Positions 50,291 through 61,600 of a DNA stretch of 64,000 bases are shown in pieces. The stretch comes from a virus. A model generated the notes under the pieces. That model was given only the letters and a program-made list of their open reading frames with translations. It searched no databases and was not told where the DNA came from. The stretch spans positions 1-64,000 of the IMG/VR virus record IMGVR_UViG_3300028883_000033. One strand, 5' to 3'. A program made the translations under genes and the position numbers. Each line of letters starts with the position of its first letter. The first letter of the stretch is position 1.

Positions 50291-51871
50291 ATGTTCGGTC
50301 AAGGTTACCTAAGCTCAATACTACAAAAACAACTAAAGAGCGACCCAGCAACTCAATTCACTGTCGGCCGTGTGATTGACACAAATGACCCACAACAGAT
50401 GGGTCGAGTCCGTGTTCAATGTTCGGCGTGGGGTGATCATGGATCAAAGCTAGTTCGTGATATTCCCTTTGCTATGCCTGTTTCACCATTGGCAGGTTTA
50501 ATGATGACTGGTAAACGTGGCGCTGAAGAGGCAGAAGTTGATGGTCCGGTGTCATATGGTATGTGGAACATTCCTAAGATTGGCTCTTATGTTATCGTAG
50601 GCTGTATTGATGGCCATCGCGGCCGCCGTTTCTATATTGGCGGTATTCACCCACAGTTTATGACGCATACGATGCCTCATGGTCGGTACACGTGGCAGGA
50701 TCAGGCCAATGGAAAACCTGACGGCCCCCTTGATACGCATGAGAAACCGATCGAACCATTGTACAGCAACTTAACAGCAGCGTTTACGCCGAGAAAATCG
50801 ACAACAGAAGAAGTACCGGGAACGAGTTCCGTCAAGCCGCGTGAAAACCTTGAGTGGCGCTCACGCGGCCTGGACCGGCAAACTAGCGGCATAACCAACG
50901 AGCAGACTGCCAATACAGAAGACGGGCCTGGTAACAAAGTAGCTGATACGAAACCTGGTGAGCCTATTAAGATTACGCAAGAAGATGGATCAACCTATGA
51001 GCTTGATGGGCCAGGTTATTCCGTAAGCCAGGTTATTGAGGGAGAGAAGTATGACTCCACCGGAACGGGATATGATTCGCAAGTGTATTCGTGGACTACC
51101 CCTGGCTTTCATGCGTTCTCGATGGATGACCGAAAGGATAACTGTCGCATTCGGCTACGAACCACATCTGGTCACCAGATCATTATGGATGATACCAATG
51201 AGCGTATCTACATTAGTGCTGCAGGTGGAGAATCGTGGATTGAGATTGATAAAGTAGGAAACATTGATATCTATGCCAGCAAGAACATATCAACACATGC
51301 TGGTGGTGATATCAATTTCTTTTCCGATAAGTCAATCCGCATGCAAGCGAAAGAAGGGATCCATATGCGCACGGACGATGAGTTCCGGATTCATGCGGTG
51401 AAAGATTTTCATGTTCGTTCGGAGTTGAACATTCGAACTTATTCTGGGCAAGAGACTCGAATGGAGTCTACAGCTGATATGCATGTATTGGTACAAGGCT
51501 CCACATTTATAGGTTCGACTGGACCAATTCATGTAGGGACGCAAGGAACGATGCACCTATCGTCTACTGGGCGTTTGAATTTGACGAGTGGTAATTGGAT
51601 CGTAGGCGATGCACAGCAGGTGCACTGGAATAGTGCAGTTGCCACCCCGGCATCTGCTGCACAAGAAGCGTTGGAAATTCAGGCAAATTGGACAAGTCGT
51701 GTTCCTGAACACGAACCATGGGCTCGTGTGTTTATGAAAGAATCAGATAGTGATGCTACCGCAACTAATAAGGTAAACAAGCATACTCCTGAATATTCGT
51801 ACACAGATCAGCTGGTCGGTAAAGGTGGACGCGGGGATACGTACGAGCGTAACAAGTATTGGCATCGGTAA
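50291..51871 (+). CDS. 5: Baseplate spike (gp5/VgrG-like) without lysozyme domain
   Basis: 526 aa (T4 gp5 is 575). OB-fold start: VGRVIDTNDPQQMGRVRVQC, IPKIGSYVIVGCIDG. The C-terminal half is a regular repeat of short beta strands with the alternation of a trimeric beta-helix needle (IDKVGNIDIYASKNISTHAG, INFFSDKSIRMQAKEGIHM, MHLSSTGRLNLTSGNW). Between them is a Pro/Ser/Thr-rich linker where T4 carries its lysozyme; no lysozyme E/D/T catalytic pattern is visible. Pierces the outer membrane; peptidoglycan digestion must come from elsewhere. SD GGAG in the end of the hub gene. Confidence 0.87.
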   Translation: MFGQGYLSSILQKQLKSDPATQFTVGRVIDTNDPQQMGRVRVQCSAWGDHGSKLVRDIPFAMPVSPLAGLMMTGKRGAEEAEVDGPVSYGMWNIPKIGSYVIVGCIDGHRGRRFYIGGIHPQFMTHTMPHGRYTWQDQANGKPDGPLDTHEKPIEPLYSNLTAAFTPRKSTTEEVPGTSSVKPRENLEWRSRGLDRQTSGITNEQTANTEDGPGNKVADTKPGEPIKITQEDGSTYELDGPGYSVSQVIEGEKYDSTGTGYDSQVYSWTTPGFHAFSMDDRKDNCRIRLRTTSGHQIIMDDTNERIYISAAGGESWIEIDKVGNIDIYASKNISTHAGGDINFFSDKSIRMQAKEGIHMRTDDEFRIHAVKDFHVRSELNIRTYSGQETRMESTADMHVLVQGSTFIGSTGPIHVGTQGTMHLSSTGRLNLTSGNWIVGDAQQVHWNSAVATPASAAQEALEIQANWTSRVPEHEPWARVFMKESDSDATATNKVNKHTPEYSYTDQLVGKGGRGDTYERNKYWHR

Positions 51872-51890
51872 ATCACGCAAGTTACCCTCC

Positions 51891-51898
51891 GATAAATA
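51891..51898 (+). promoter_or_regulatory. Late promoter (GATAAATA) for wedge genes
   Basis: GATAAATA, 22 bases upstream of the gp25 ATG; SD TGGAG follows. Confidence 0.65.
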
Positions 51899-51920
51899 CT
51901 AGACGAGTTGTGGAGTTAAC

Positions 51921-52307
51921 ATGGCAAATATTAAGGGTTTGTACAAAGGTTTTTCGAGTTTCGAGTTTCAGCGAAAGAAATCATTCAAGATACGTGATAT
52001 TGAGCTGGTAAAACTCGATCTCCTGAATCACATCTTCACCAAGCGAGGTGAGCGTGTGATGATGCCTACGTTTGGAACAGTGATTCCTGAGATGACGTTC
52101 GAACCTCTGGACCAAGATACGATTGAGATTATTGAGTCTGAGGTTACGCGTGTGCTGGAATACGATCCGCGTGTTGAAATTCTTAACATTGACGTGCAAC
52201 CCAATTATGATAATAATTCGCTATATGTTGGCGCTAAGGTGCTTTACGTTGAACTCAACCGCGTAGATAGCCTGGAATTGAATATACAGTTTGGAGAGTC
52301 TAGTTAA
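51921..52307 (+). CDS. 25: Baseplate wedge subunit (gp25 type)
   Basis: 128 aa (T4 gp25 is 132). DIELVKLDLLNHIFTKRGER, MMPTFGTVIPEMTFEPLD and EYDPRVEILNIDV contain the conserved arginine and E-P-R-like core of gp25/TssE family sheath initiators. Nucleates the sheath on the baseplate and links to gp6 and gp53. Its stop overlaps the gp6 start (TAATG). Confidence 0.95.
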   Translation: MANIKGLYKGFSSFEFQRKKSFKIRDIELVKLDLLNHIFTKRGERVMMPTFGTVIPEMTFEPLDQDTIEIIESEVTRVLEYDPRVEILNIDVQPNYDNNSLYVGAKVLYVELNRVDSLELNIQFGESS

Positions 52308-55300
52308 TGGCAAGGGAAATATCACGCGCCGAGGCATGGGAACGAGCGCACGAAGTGTTCACGCAAGTGAACTTCAATGCGTTTGATTACAATTCGATTA
52401 AAGAAAGCCTACTTGATTACGTCAAGTTGTATTTCCCTGAAGATTTCAATGATTATATTGAGTCATCCGAGTTCATCGCAATACTCGAGTTGTTCGCTTA
52501 TGTTGGCGAACTACTGGCCTATCGTATTGATCTTAACGCTCATGAGAACTTCATAACAACCGCAAAACGTAAAGAATCTATCTTACGTCTTGCTAAACTG
52601 ATTTCGTATAAAGCCTCTCGCAACATTCCAGCCCGTGGCCTTGTTAAGATGACGTCGATTCAGACCACGGAAACTGTTATCGACTCTGCTGGCCGAAACC
52701 TTGCAGGTCGTCGAGTCTATTGGAATGATAGCAACAACCCTGACTGGAAAGAACAGTTCCTTCTTGTACTCAACCGCGTGTTGGAACAAGAGTTTGGCTC
52801 TGTTACGCCTGACGAACGCGTGCAAGTAAATGATGTATTGTTTGAGTTATACACATTAGACAATAACCCTTTCGGAACAGGAACGGCTGGCGTAATCCCA
52901 TTCACGGCTGATGCGGGTGGCGTTTCTGCTCCAATGGAAGTTGTGCCTATACAGCTGACTGCTAACGGTCCGACTGAGCGCCGTCCGGAGCGTAATGCTA
53001 AGTTTTCATTGACGTATGCTAATGATGGTCTTGGCGACGGGTCGGATACCACCGGCTTCCTGATGTATGTTAAGCAGGGCACCTTGGTACAACAGACGAC
53101 TACCTTTGATGGAGTAACACCCAACCAAACGTATGCTGTTAATGTTGATAACATTAACGAAACAGATCTGTGGCTAAACAACATTGATAGCTCCAGTGGT
53201 GAAATTCTCATTGATGATCCATATGCAACACTTCTGCCTCATCTCACTAGTGATGATTTGCGTTATGGAGAGTGGGTTGAAGTTGACTTAGCAAATGCTC
53301 AAAACATTATATTCAACACAAACAAGAATCGTCACAAGTATGAAGTTGAAACGCTCGATAATGATCAGATCCGTATCATTTTTGGTGATGGTGAGTTTTC
53401 AGACATTCCATCTGGAACTTTTCAGATGTGGTATCGCACATCCCTCAATGATGATTATGTGATCGAAAAAACAGCTGTTATTGATCAATCAGCATCCATC
53501 TCATATACTGACATTGTTGGAACAGTTCAAACACTAACCTTTACGTTCTCCCTAACATCATCCCTGCAAAATGCATCCGCGTCGGAGGATATTGAACACA
53601 TCCGCCGTGTTGCACCATCAGTGTACTACACGCAGGATCGTATGGTAAATGGCCGTGATTATAATGTATTCATGTTACAGGATCCTTCCATATTGAAATT
53701 GCGGTCGGTAAACCGCACATTTGCTGGGGATTCAAAATACATTGCATGGCACGATCCGCGTGAAAATTATGAAGATGTGAAATTGTTCGGAGATGATCTG
53801 GCAATATTCTGGGCGGAAGAGGATCCGGTATCTGGTGATGTTGCTACAGTTGCCGCGTCTACGAGCGTGAATAGTATCATTGAAAACTACCTTGAGCCGT
53901 TATTATCAACTACAGATTTCTTCGCTAAGATTGCTCCAAAGCGCGAAGCGTTGGGGCTTGCAGGTGGGGATGTTCGAACATACTTCAAAACAGATACGTA
54001 TACGTTTGGACTCGACATTAACGGCCAGGATAATGAGATTGATGCTCTGAGTTATGCGTTGAATAATATAACAACATACATTGATTTGTACTATTCCGTG
54101 TTTTACGATGAGTGGACGGTGGGTGAACACCCAACACCAGACGCTGATTCCGATTGGATGATTCGTGTTGATCAGGATGTTACGGATTGGGAGATTTCGT
54201 GGTTGACTCGCCGATTAATTGTCCAGAGTGAACAGACAAAGTTCTGGAATACTAACACAACTGAACGCGTTGTAAACTTCGATACGATCAATTCACAAGG
54301 CGATCACATTGTTATTCTGAAGGCAAACGTTAATGCTAATGGGGATGGTTTGCTTAATGCTAACCGAAACTATAATGTCCTTGCACAAGAGCTACTTGAT
54401 GATAATGCAGGTAACTTGCCTGATATTCATCGGTTGTCGGTAATGCCGGTTGATGTTAATGGAGATAATATCCCTGATAATCTATTGCAGCCTGCATTGT
54501 TTGATGCTGAGTTTACTGGAACTTGGACTGAACTGTTAGCTAGTGGTCTGGGTGTGGATACTGGAACCCAGTACATTGATCTTAGTGTCGTAGGAAAAGT
54601 AATAAACAACAGCACGTCAAAGGGACGCGATAATGATATTGTAATCACGGTTGATGGAACCCCTCTGACGTTTGAGAGTACTCAACTGCAGGCTGATGTG
54701 TCCGATGCCAATAATTTAATCATTAGTCGGATAAATTTATTCCCAACATTACCGCTAACTGGGCCTGAAAATATTGTTATTTCCGTTAGAGACTATGTCT
54801 ACTTTTACCGTGATGATAATCTGAGCCCTTGGGTTCCTATGGAAGACACAGAAGCTAACCGAGTTCGATACTTATCTGAAGACCCCGATCTTCTGGAATC
54901 GTCATTACGTTACGATCGCCGTGAAGGACGATATCCACTAAACTTCGCGTGGTTCCACTACACTCCACGACTGAATCTGGTTGATCCTGCTGCTTCGAAT
55001 ATCATCGATACATATATCATCACTAAAGGATATTATACATCAACGAGACGTTGGCTTGAGAACAAGACGGATGTTGAGCCAGAAGCACCTACACCTCTGG
55101 AACTACGGTCAGCGTACGCAAATCTCCTTGACAATAAGATGATTTCCGACACTGTAGTCTTACATTCTGGTAAATTCAAGATTCTGTTTGGGTCACGGGC
55201 TATTCCTCAGCTGCAAGCCACGTTTAAAGTTGTTCGTCCGGACCAAACATCTAAAACAGACAACCAGGTTAAGGTTGAGATTGTTAATGCTATTCGGGCA

Positions 55301-55546
55301 TTCTTTGATATTGATGCATGGGAATTTGGTGAAACTTTCTTCTTTACTGAACTTTCCGCTTCAATTCACGCTGCGCTTGGCCCGGAAATTGACTCAGTTC
55401 TTCTCGTTCCAAACTACTCACAAAATCAGTTTGGCGATCTATTCCAGATCTATTCACGAGAGGATGAAATCTTTGTTCCTGATATTAGCACATCTAACAT
55501 TGAAATCATAGAATCCATCACCCCAGATAACATCAGGCAAGATTAA
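52307..55546 (+). CDS. 6: Baseplate wedge subunit (gp6 type, enlarged)
   Basis: 1079 aa (T4 gp6 is 660). N-terminus FNAFDYNSIKESLLDYVKLYFPE, DFNDYIESSEFIAILELFAYVGELLAYRIDLNAHENFITTAKR (in pieces) is the clear gp6/gpJ-like signature, followed by KASRNIPARGLVKMTSI. The C-terminal IRAFFDIDAWEFGETFFFTELS, ALGPEIDSVLLVPN also fits. The middle is enlarged by extra beta-rich domains. Forms the iris ring of the baseplate that triggers contraction. Confidence 0.94.
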   Translation: MAREISRAEAWERAHEVFTQVNFNAFDYNSIKESLLDYVKLYFPEDFNDYIESSEFIAILELFAYVGELLAYRIDLNAHENFITTAKRKESILRLAKLISYKASRNIPARGLVKMTSIQTTETVIDSAGRNLAGRRVYWNDSNNPDWKEQFLLVLNRVLEQEFGSVTPDERVQVNDVLFELYTLDNNPFGTGTAGVIPFTADAGGVSAPMEVVPIQLTANGPTERRPERNAKFSLTYANDGLGDGSDTTGFLMYVKQGTLVQQTTTFDGVTPNQTYAVNVDNINETDLWLNNIDSSSGEILIDDPYATLLPHLTSDDLRYGEWVEVDLANAQNIIFNTNKNRHKYEVETLDNDQIRIIFGDGEFSDIPSGTFQMWYRTSLNDDYVIEKTAVIDQSASISYTDIVGTVQTLTFTFSLTSSLQNASASEDIEHIRRVAPSVYYTQDRMVNGRDYNVFMLQDPSILKLRSVNRTFAGDSKYIAWHDPRENYEDVKLFGDDLAIFWAEEDPVSGDVATVAASTSVNSIIENYLEPLLSTTDFFAKIAPKREALGLAGGDVRTYFKTDTYTFGLDINGQDNEIDALSYALNNITTYIDLYYSVFYDEWTVGEHPTPDADSDWMIRVDQDVTDWEISWLTRRLIVQSEQTKFWNTNTTERVVNFDTINSQGDHIVILKANVNANGDGLLNANRNYNVLAQELLDDNAGNLPDIHRLSVMPVDVNGDNIPDNLLQPALFDAEFTGTWTELLASGLGVDTGTQYIDLSVVGKVINNSTSKGRDNDIVITVDGTPLTFESTQLQADVSDANNLIISRINLFPTLPLTGPENIVISVRDYVYFYRDDNLSPWVPMEDTEANRVRYLSEDPDLLESSLRYDRREGRYPLNFAWFHYTPRLNLVDPAASNIIDTYIITKGYYTSTRRWLENKTDVEPEAPTPLELRSAYANLLDNKMISDTVVLHSGKFKILFGSRAIPQLQATFKVVRPDQTSKTDNQVKVEIVNAIRAFFDIDAWEFGETFFFTELSASIHAALGPEIDSVLLVPNYSQNQFGDLFQIYSREDEIFVPDISTSNIEIIESITPDNIRQD

Positions 55547-55581
55547 TCGTACCCCCGCGAAAATTTGCAAGGGGAACGACA

Positions 55582-55589
55582 AATAAATA
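55582..55589 (+). promoter_or_regulatory. Late promoter (AATAAATA) for giant wedge gene
   Basis: AATAAATA, 25 bases upstream of the GTG start. Confidence 0.55.
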
Positions 55590-55614
55590 CCTGAAATAAT
55601 GGAGATGATGGACT

Positions 55615-58600
55615 GTGGCAGACAACAGCGATTACACCAAACCGCGAACTAATTTATTTGACCTCTTACCGGAGGTCTATCAATCAGATACAAACCGCTC
55701 GGTTTTCGAGAACCTATTCAACCGTTTTCTGACCAAACAGGAAACAAAGCGCGTATCTGGTTATATTGGCGATGGGAATCCGAATGCTGTCGTAAAACGA
55801 CAAATTCAAGAGTTTAACGTCCACCGTCAAGCGTATCAGCTCCAGCCGATTTTGTACAACAAGATTGGTTCGGTTGAGTGGATGTCCTCATGGAAGGATT
55901 TGCTGAATGAGGCCGAACGTCTCGGTATTGATCCAGAAGCTATTCAAGAGTGGTTAAGTCTACTCCAGTTTAACTGGGCTCCTCCTATTGACATTGATAA
56001 GTTGATCCATTACCAAGATTATTATTGGTATGATGAGGACAACCCAAGTTCAAAACCACAATTCATCACAATTCGCAGTCGATGTGCAACTGCTACTTCG
56101 TATGCGAATTTCCAGGAGTCGTTAGTTGAGGAATATGGATCTGATTTTCCTGTTCTGCGAGCTGCTTCTGTTGATGATGTTTTACCTACGTTCGACATTA
56201 TCTCTCTCATTGTTGCAACCAGTCAGATTGTAGTATCCGGCGATGTCACAGATGAACTATCAGATGGACAGTTTCTTGAAGTAACTGGAACATTGGGTAA
56301 TAATGGTGTGTACCAACTTGATGGAGATCCAATATTTGATACACTATCAGGGAACTCAGTCATTCAAGTAGCACCAGGAGCATTCCCAGGTGCAGATGAA
56401 GTTATCGGCTCTGTAAAACTTGAGCGCTATGATAAATTTGTTATTACTGGTGATTACGGTCGCTTGATGGAACCTGGGTTCGTGTTCTTCTTCAAACACT
56501 CATCCAACGAAGAGATCAACGATTCATTCTTGATTGTTACAGATTCGGAATATGATGAATCAAATACTGAAACCACTGTAACATTATCGATGGTGTTTAC
56601 CGATCGTCGTGTTGACGGTGTAGTATCGTTGTCTGAGAAATTAGCAGCAGCACAGGCGGCTCGGGATTGTCAGTGTACTGGTTCTATCGGTTGGGATCTA
56701 TTCCAGTGGGATGATAACCCAGATACTCCAGAAATTTGGCACCAGGACACTCCATATCTTGATCCATGTGGGAATATCGTTGAAGATTTTAACTCACTGA
56801 TTGCATCGATCTCTAACGCAGGCCCTCCAGGCGCTCCGTGTGGAGAGAACCAGCTGTGGTGGGATACTGACGCTGACATTTTATACCAATATTCTTCAGC
56901 GACGGGATGGAAGACAATATGGAATGCTTTCTCTATATTGGTAGAAGACACCCGAGGAGCGGGACTGTGGGATCTGACGCTTGGTTGTGGAGTACAGACT
57001 GTTGTAAGCGGATCGGAACAGTGGATTACTGCAAATAAATGGCTACATAAAACTGACGTTCCTAACTTCGCTATTGCGAAACAAGCAAGCGTTCCAATCA
57101 TAGAGTTTGATTGGGATTTGGAACTCAATGAGTGGACATATACCACATATAATTGGAAATATCGTTCAGAAACACTTCGTCCGTTTGATGAAATTGACGC
57201 TGAACCAGATTTCGTTGAGCTCGTCCCTCTAACAATTTATGAGCGTGAAAGTGGAGTGTTAGACTCTATAGTGTTTGATGCTCGATATGGTGACATGACG
57301 GAGTACTTTGCACCAGGCCGCGAAATGGCTTTCCCAACAGTAACGGATGTGTTTGAAGTTGTGTCATCTTCATATGTTGCTGATAATCCTGGTGAGTCCC
57401 AGAAGACGCGGGTTACGTTCAACAAGGACATTGTTGCACCAGAGATAACATTTGGTAACACCGATACTGGAACTGAGTCTATCATCAACACGTCAGGTTC
57501 CCCAGCCGATCCAGCACCTCTTCGTCCTTTGTGGACATCGCAAGGTGATGCATGGAAAGGATACAACGTGCATTGGGTGTATGTGAGTTCCAATGCATCC
57601 GTTCCCATCGTACATCAACCAAAGAACAGTTTCACTGAAATTGGTACCACTCAGCCTGTAATAAATGATGTGGATTATGATTACACTTTCACTTATTACG
57701 CGCAGCAGTACAGTATAACATCGGCTAGTGAAGTATCTCATCTTGAGCTTGCAGCTGGTGCTCAGCCAGGATCGTCGTTAGACTTACGACATCGTGCCAT
57801 GGCTGGTATGAATGATGTCCGCGTATACATTAACGGTATTCGTCAATATGGTACATTCAATGAAGACGCAGACGCTGCGGGGTTTGTGACCGGCGTCACG
57901 TTCCTTACTGGATATGGTCCTACACAATTTGATGAAGTGCTAATTGAGGTTGGTGAAGCTACACCAGCTGATTTCGGTCGGACCAGCGTTCCTGTTCGAA
58001 CGATTGAAGATGACTATGCATACGCTGGTTCTTCCGAACCGACGTACATAAGTTTGGTAAAGTACAGAAAAGAAGAACAAGTAAAAACGCAGACAAATCA
58101 GTATCCACTATTTGATATGTACAATGTGGACGGCACGCCTGCATATAAAGCATCGCCTCTGTTCGCGTTCGTTACCGATTCTAGTCAGCCAGTAAATGGT
58201 GCAATTCAGATGCGCCTTGTTACTGGAAGTACTGGCAACAACTTCTTATTCCAGCAGTATCTGGTGGATGAAGATGATGGTACGATGTACGCCTATCGCG
58301 ACTACGTTAACCAAACCGACAATATCTGGGTTGATTTAGACACACTCACAGTAAACTTCTGGGATGGATTAGCTTGGTCGGAGTACAAAATTATCGATCG
58401 GTACTTCATGAAAGCTATAGTTCAGGATTATCCACCAGAACTTCCGTGGGAAAATATCAATGGTGTGTACTGGCTCGATACGCTCGAGAAGGTGTTGAAA
58501 GTTCGCAATGTTACTGCTGACCAATGGGTACCAGCAGAAGCATATTATGGACCGAGTGATCCTACTCTCCAGACAGTATGGAAGAAAGGATTAAATGATG

Positions 58601-61600
58601 AACTGTATGTTCCTCAGAAACGCGATTGGGAAAAACGCACGCTAGAAGAGTATAATGAGCAGAAGGCTGTGTACGTTGAGGAATTGGCCGAAGAGCTAAT
58701 GCTTGATGATTCATCTTTGACTGAACCTGATGCAATCGCTCAGGCTGAAATGGAGTGGAATTCTGAACAAGCAAACCACCTATCGCCAACAGGCGCTTGG
58801 GTTGGTGACTGGGAAATTCCTGATCCTCTGTATTACAACTATGGCCATGAGAACCGTAGACAAGTATCAATGTCAGAGTTGATTACTCACTTTGATACGA
58901 TTATTAAAGCTCAGCCGAAGATTCCGGGGTACTCAGGTCCTCGCAAAAACATGTTCCATCTGATTCCTTCAAATGATGTTAACTATGGGCTTGGTGGGAC
59001 AATTCGTGAGTTTAACTATGGGTTTGATACATTCTTATCAGCTCTATTCTCACACCAAGTATCTCCGCGTACGTTGATTGAGTTTGCACAAGATCAGTAT
59101 GAGGTTCTACTTAATAGCCTAGAAGAACTTTACCGTCGTGATAGTGTTGAATTGTTCACTACAATATCAACCGAGTCCCTGTCCGACATGTCTAAGTTCA
59201 TAGTCGATACTATTATTGAAACGTACGAACAGAATGATGCAACAGCTGCTCTGTATGGCGACAGTACGACATTCTTCGATCGACCAGGAACAACTGATGA
59301 TGTTGGCGTTCGCAACTGGATAGCTACCCTACCATTTTTGGGAATGGTTGAAAACAGAGTTCCTGCAAAAGTGGTAGACGAAGACCATGAGTTGAATCAA
59401 ATTATTCACCACGATGGTCATAGAAGCAACTATTTCCTTGCTGATGCTACTGTTGAGAGTATTATCCGCAACATTGTGGATTCCCCTGATGTGCGTACAG
59501 TTACACCAGGTTCTAACGACGAGCCAAAACCGTTTGGTGTTATTCCTAATACTCCAACACCACCACCTAATAACACAGATGAGTTTGAACTTTGGTTTGA
59601 CACATCGATTGCAAACCGTGAAGGTGTATATTGGTATTATGTGAATGGCCCAGACCGTACGTTGTATCGTTTGGAAGTTGCTGAGATTGGAACAACGGTA
59701 CCTTCTTCGACTGTTCCTGACGGTACTCTATGGCTAGATTTACGTCCTGGATTGGAAGCACTTCGTGTTAAGACAACCAATCCTAATACTGGGGATGTTG
59801 ATTGGGAAGTTCCTAAAAATATCATAGTTGGCGAGGATCCAGTTCGCTTGCACAACGGAACAGATCCATCAGACATATCAACTGCCGAGGTTTCTGCTTG
59901 GACGCGTATAGACCTCAATAGTTACTTGACTGATGTTATTTTTGAGGTTGAGCACCGTTTACATTCTGTTGCTCCTGACTACAGTAAGTTAAAGTATGAC
60001 TTTGACGCATTAAAGCAACAATATACTAGCGAGTATCAACAATATCTTGAGGAACAGTTCTTAGCTTACACCAGCGAAGCGGAGATAATTGCTCCACTGT
60101 CGAATTCCGCATACTCAGCATCTGATCCATTTACATGGAATTACAAACATTCAACAGTTGGTAGAGGATACCAGATCGTTGATATCGACACAGACGACAA
60201 CGCCTTTATCATTTCGGGACATTTTCAGTTTGTGTTTGATCCATGCAAGCCACCAACACCAACACCGCCTGGTTGGGTTCAACCACCAGCGTGCACAGGA
60301 TCTGGCGTGCAGGTTACTTTCTATGTTAAAAACAATGGACCGAATGATGGAACATGGACGGTGGTGTCAACCAGCGCACATCAAACCGCCGAAGACATCT
60401 GTTCATCTGGTTCGGTACTAACATGCACGGATGACAACAAGTTCACTAAGATATACGTCAATGAGCCTATAACCAATGTAGTAGGTGGAACGATATACCA
60501 AGGTATTCTTCCATCAACTGCCAATGATGGTTCCGAGTCCGGTGGCGATTGGAGGGATCTGTACCAGAAAGCGCTAGGAACGCCATATCCACATTTGGAG
60601 CCTTGGAGTCTTCAGGGTTATGTCGATAAGCCTGACTGGTGGGATCAATACTACCTTAACGACGACCCTAAGAAATGGGGCAGTCGTCGGTGGAAGTACA
60701 AGCACGGGTTTGATATTGCTGATGCTATCAACACAACGGACATATTTGAAATAGATGGTGAGTTTATTGAAGTATTCCCAACGGGAAAACTTTTCACCGT
60801 GGATAATTCAGTTGGTGTTCAGAATGGCCAATGGCAAGTAGGTAAGATAGGTGATGTTGTCAGCGTCACTCCAGGTCCTGCAACGAGTGCTAGTTTGGAA
60901 ATTGCAGGCGATCATGTTACCACGTTTACTGCTGGCACACAGTTCGCAATCATCTCATCGACTGGACAAATCGTCAAGACGTTGACTGTCGCCTCATCAT
61001 TCTTCACAGGACCGCCAACAAGTAGGACGATCATTGTTGTTGAAGAAGAGATCGTTGATATTACAGATTTTGATGTGTTTGGTGGTGCTACATATGATCC
61101 AGATACGAACAGAACCTCTATCCGTATAGACACGTCTGCGTTATCTCCAGTTCGTAGTGATATTACAGTTAACGGCCCAGGTGGACGAATTGCTATTAGC
61201 TACGGCATGTGGAACAATATTATCCAGGGTGAAATTCCTCCTGGCGTATCATATCCTAATGGCGTGATCAGCGTCACGGGAGATTACCAAGATGTTTCCA
61301 GCGGATTGATCAGTAGCCCTCTCCCTACATTTAACTATCTGTGTGTTAATATCGACAATCACGAAATCAACACGGGTGGTTCATATCAGCCGGATGATGT
61401 GTTCCCTCCTTACTGGAATTATAGTCAGCATTTCGGTGCTACAATACCAACGTTTGATTCGCGTATTCGTTCAATATTTTCTCAGTTGTCAACGGAGATT
61501 CTCTCAGAATCGGCAGACTATTCATTTGGTGATGCGGGATATGTTGAATGGGTGTGGAGAAACTCATCTCAGTTCCTATATGATCAATTGACGGTTGCCT

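Noticed and set aside
55546-55614. CCCC...GGGG inverted repeat as terminator after gp6
   Set aside because: Stem too short and no U-tract.
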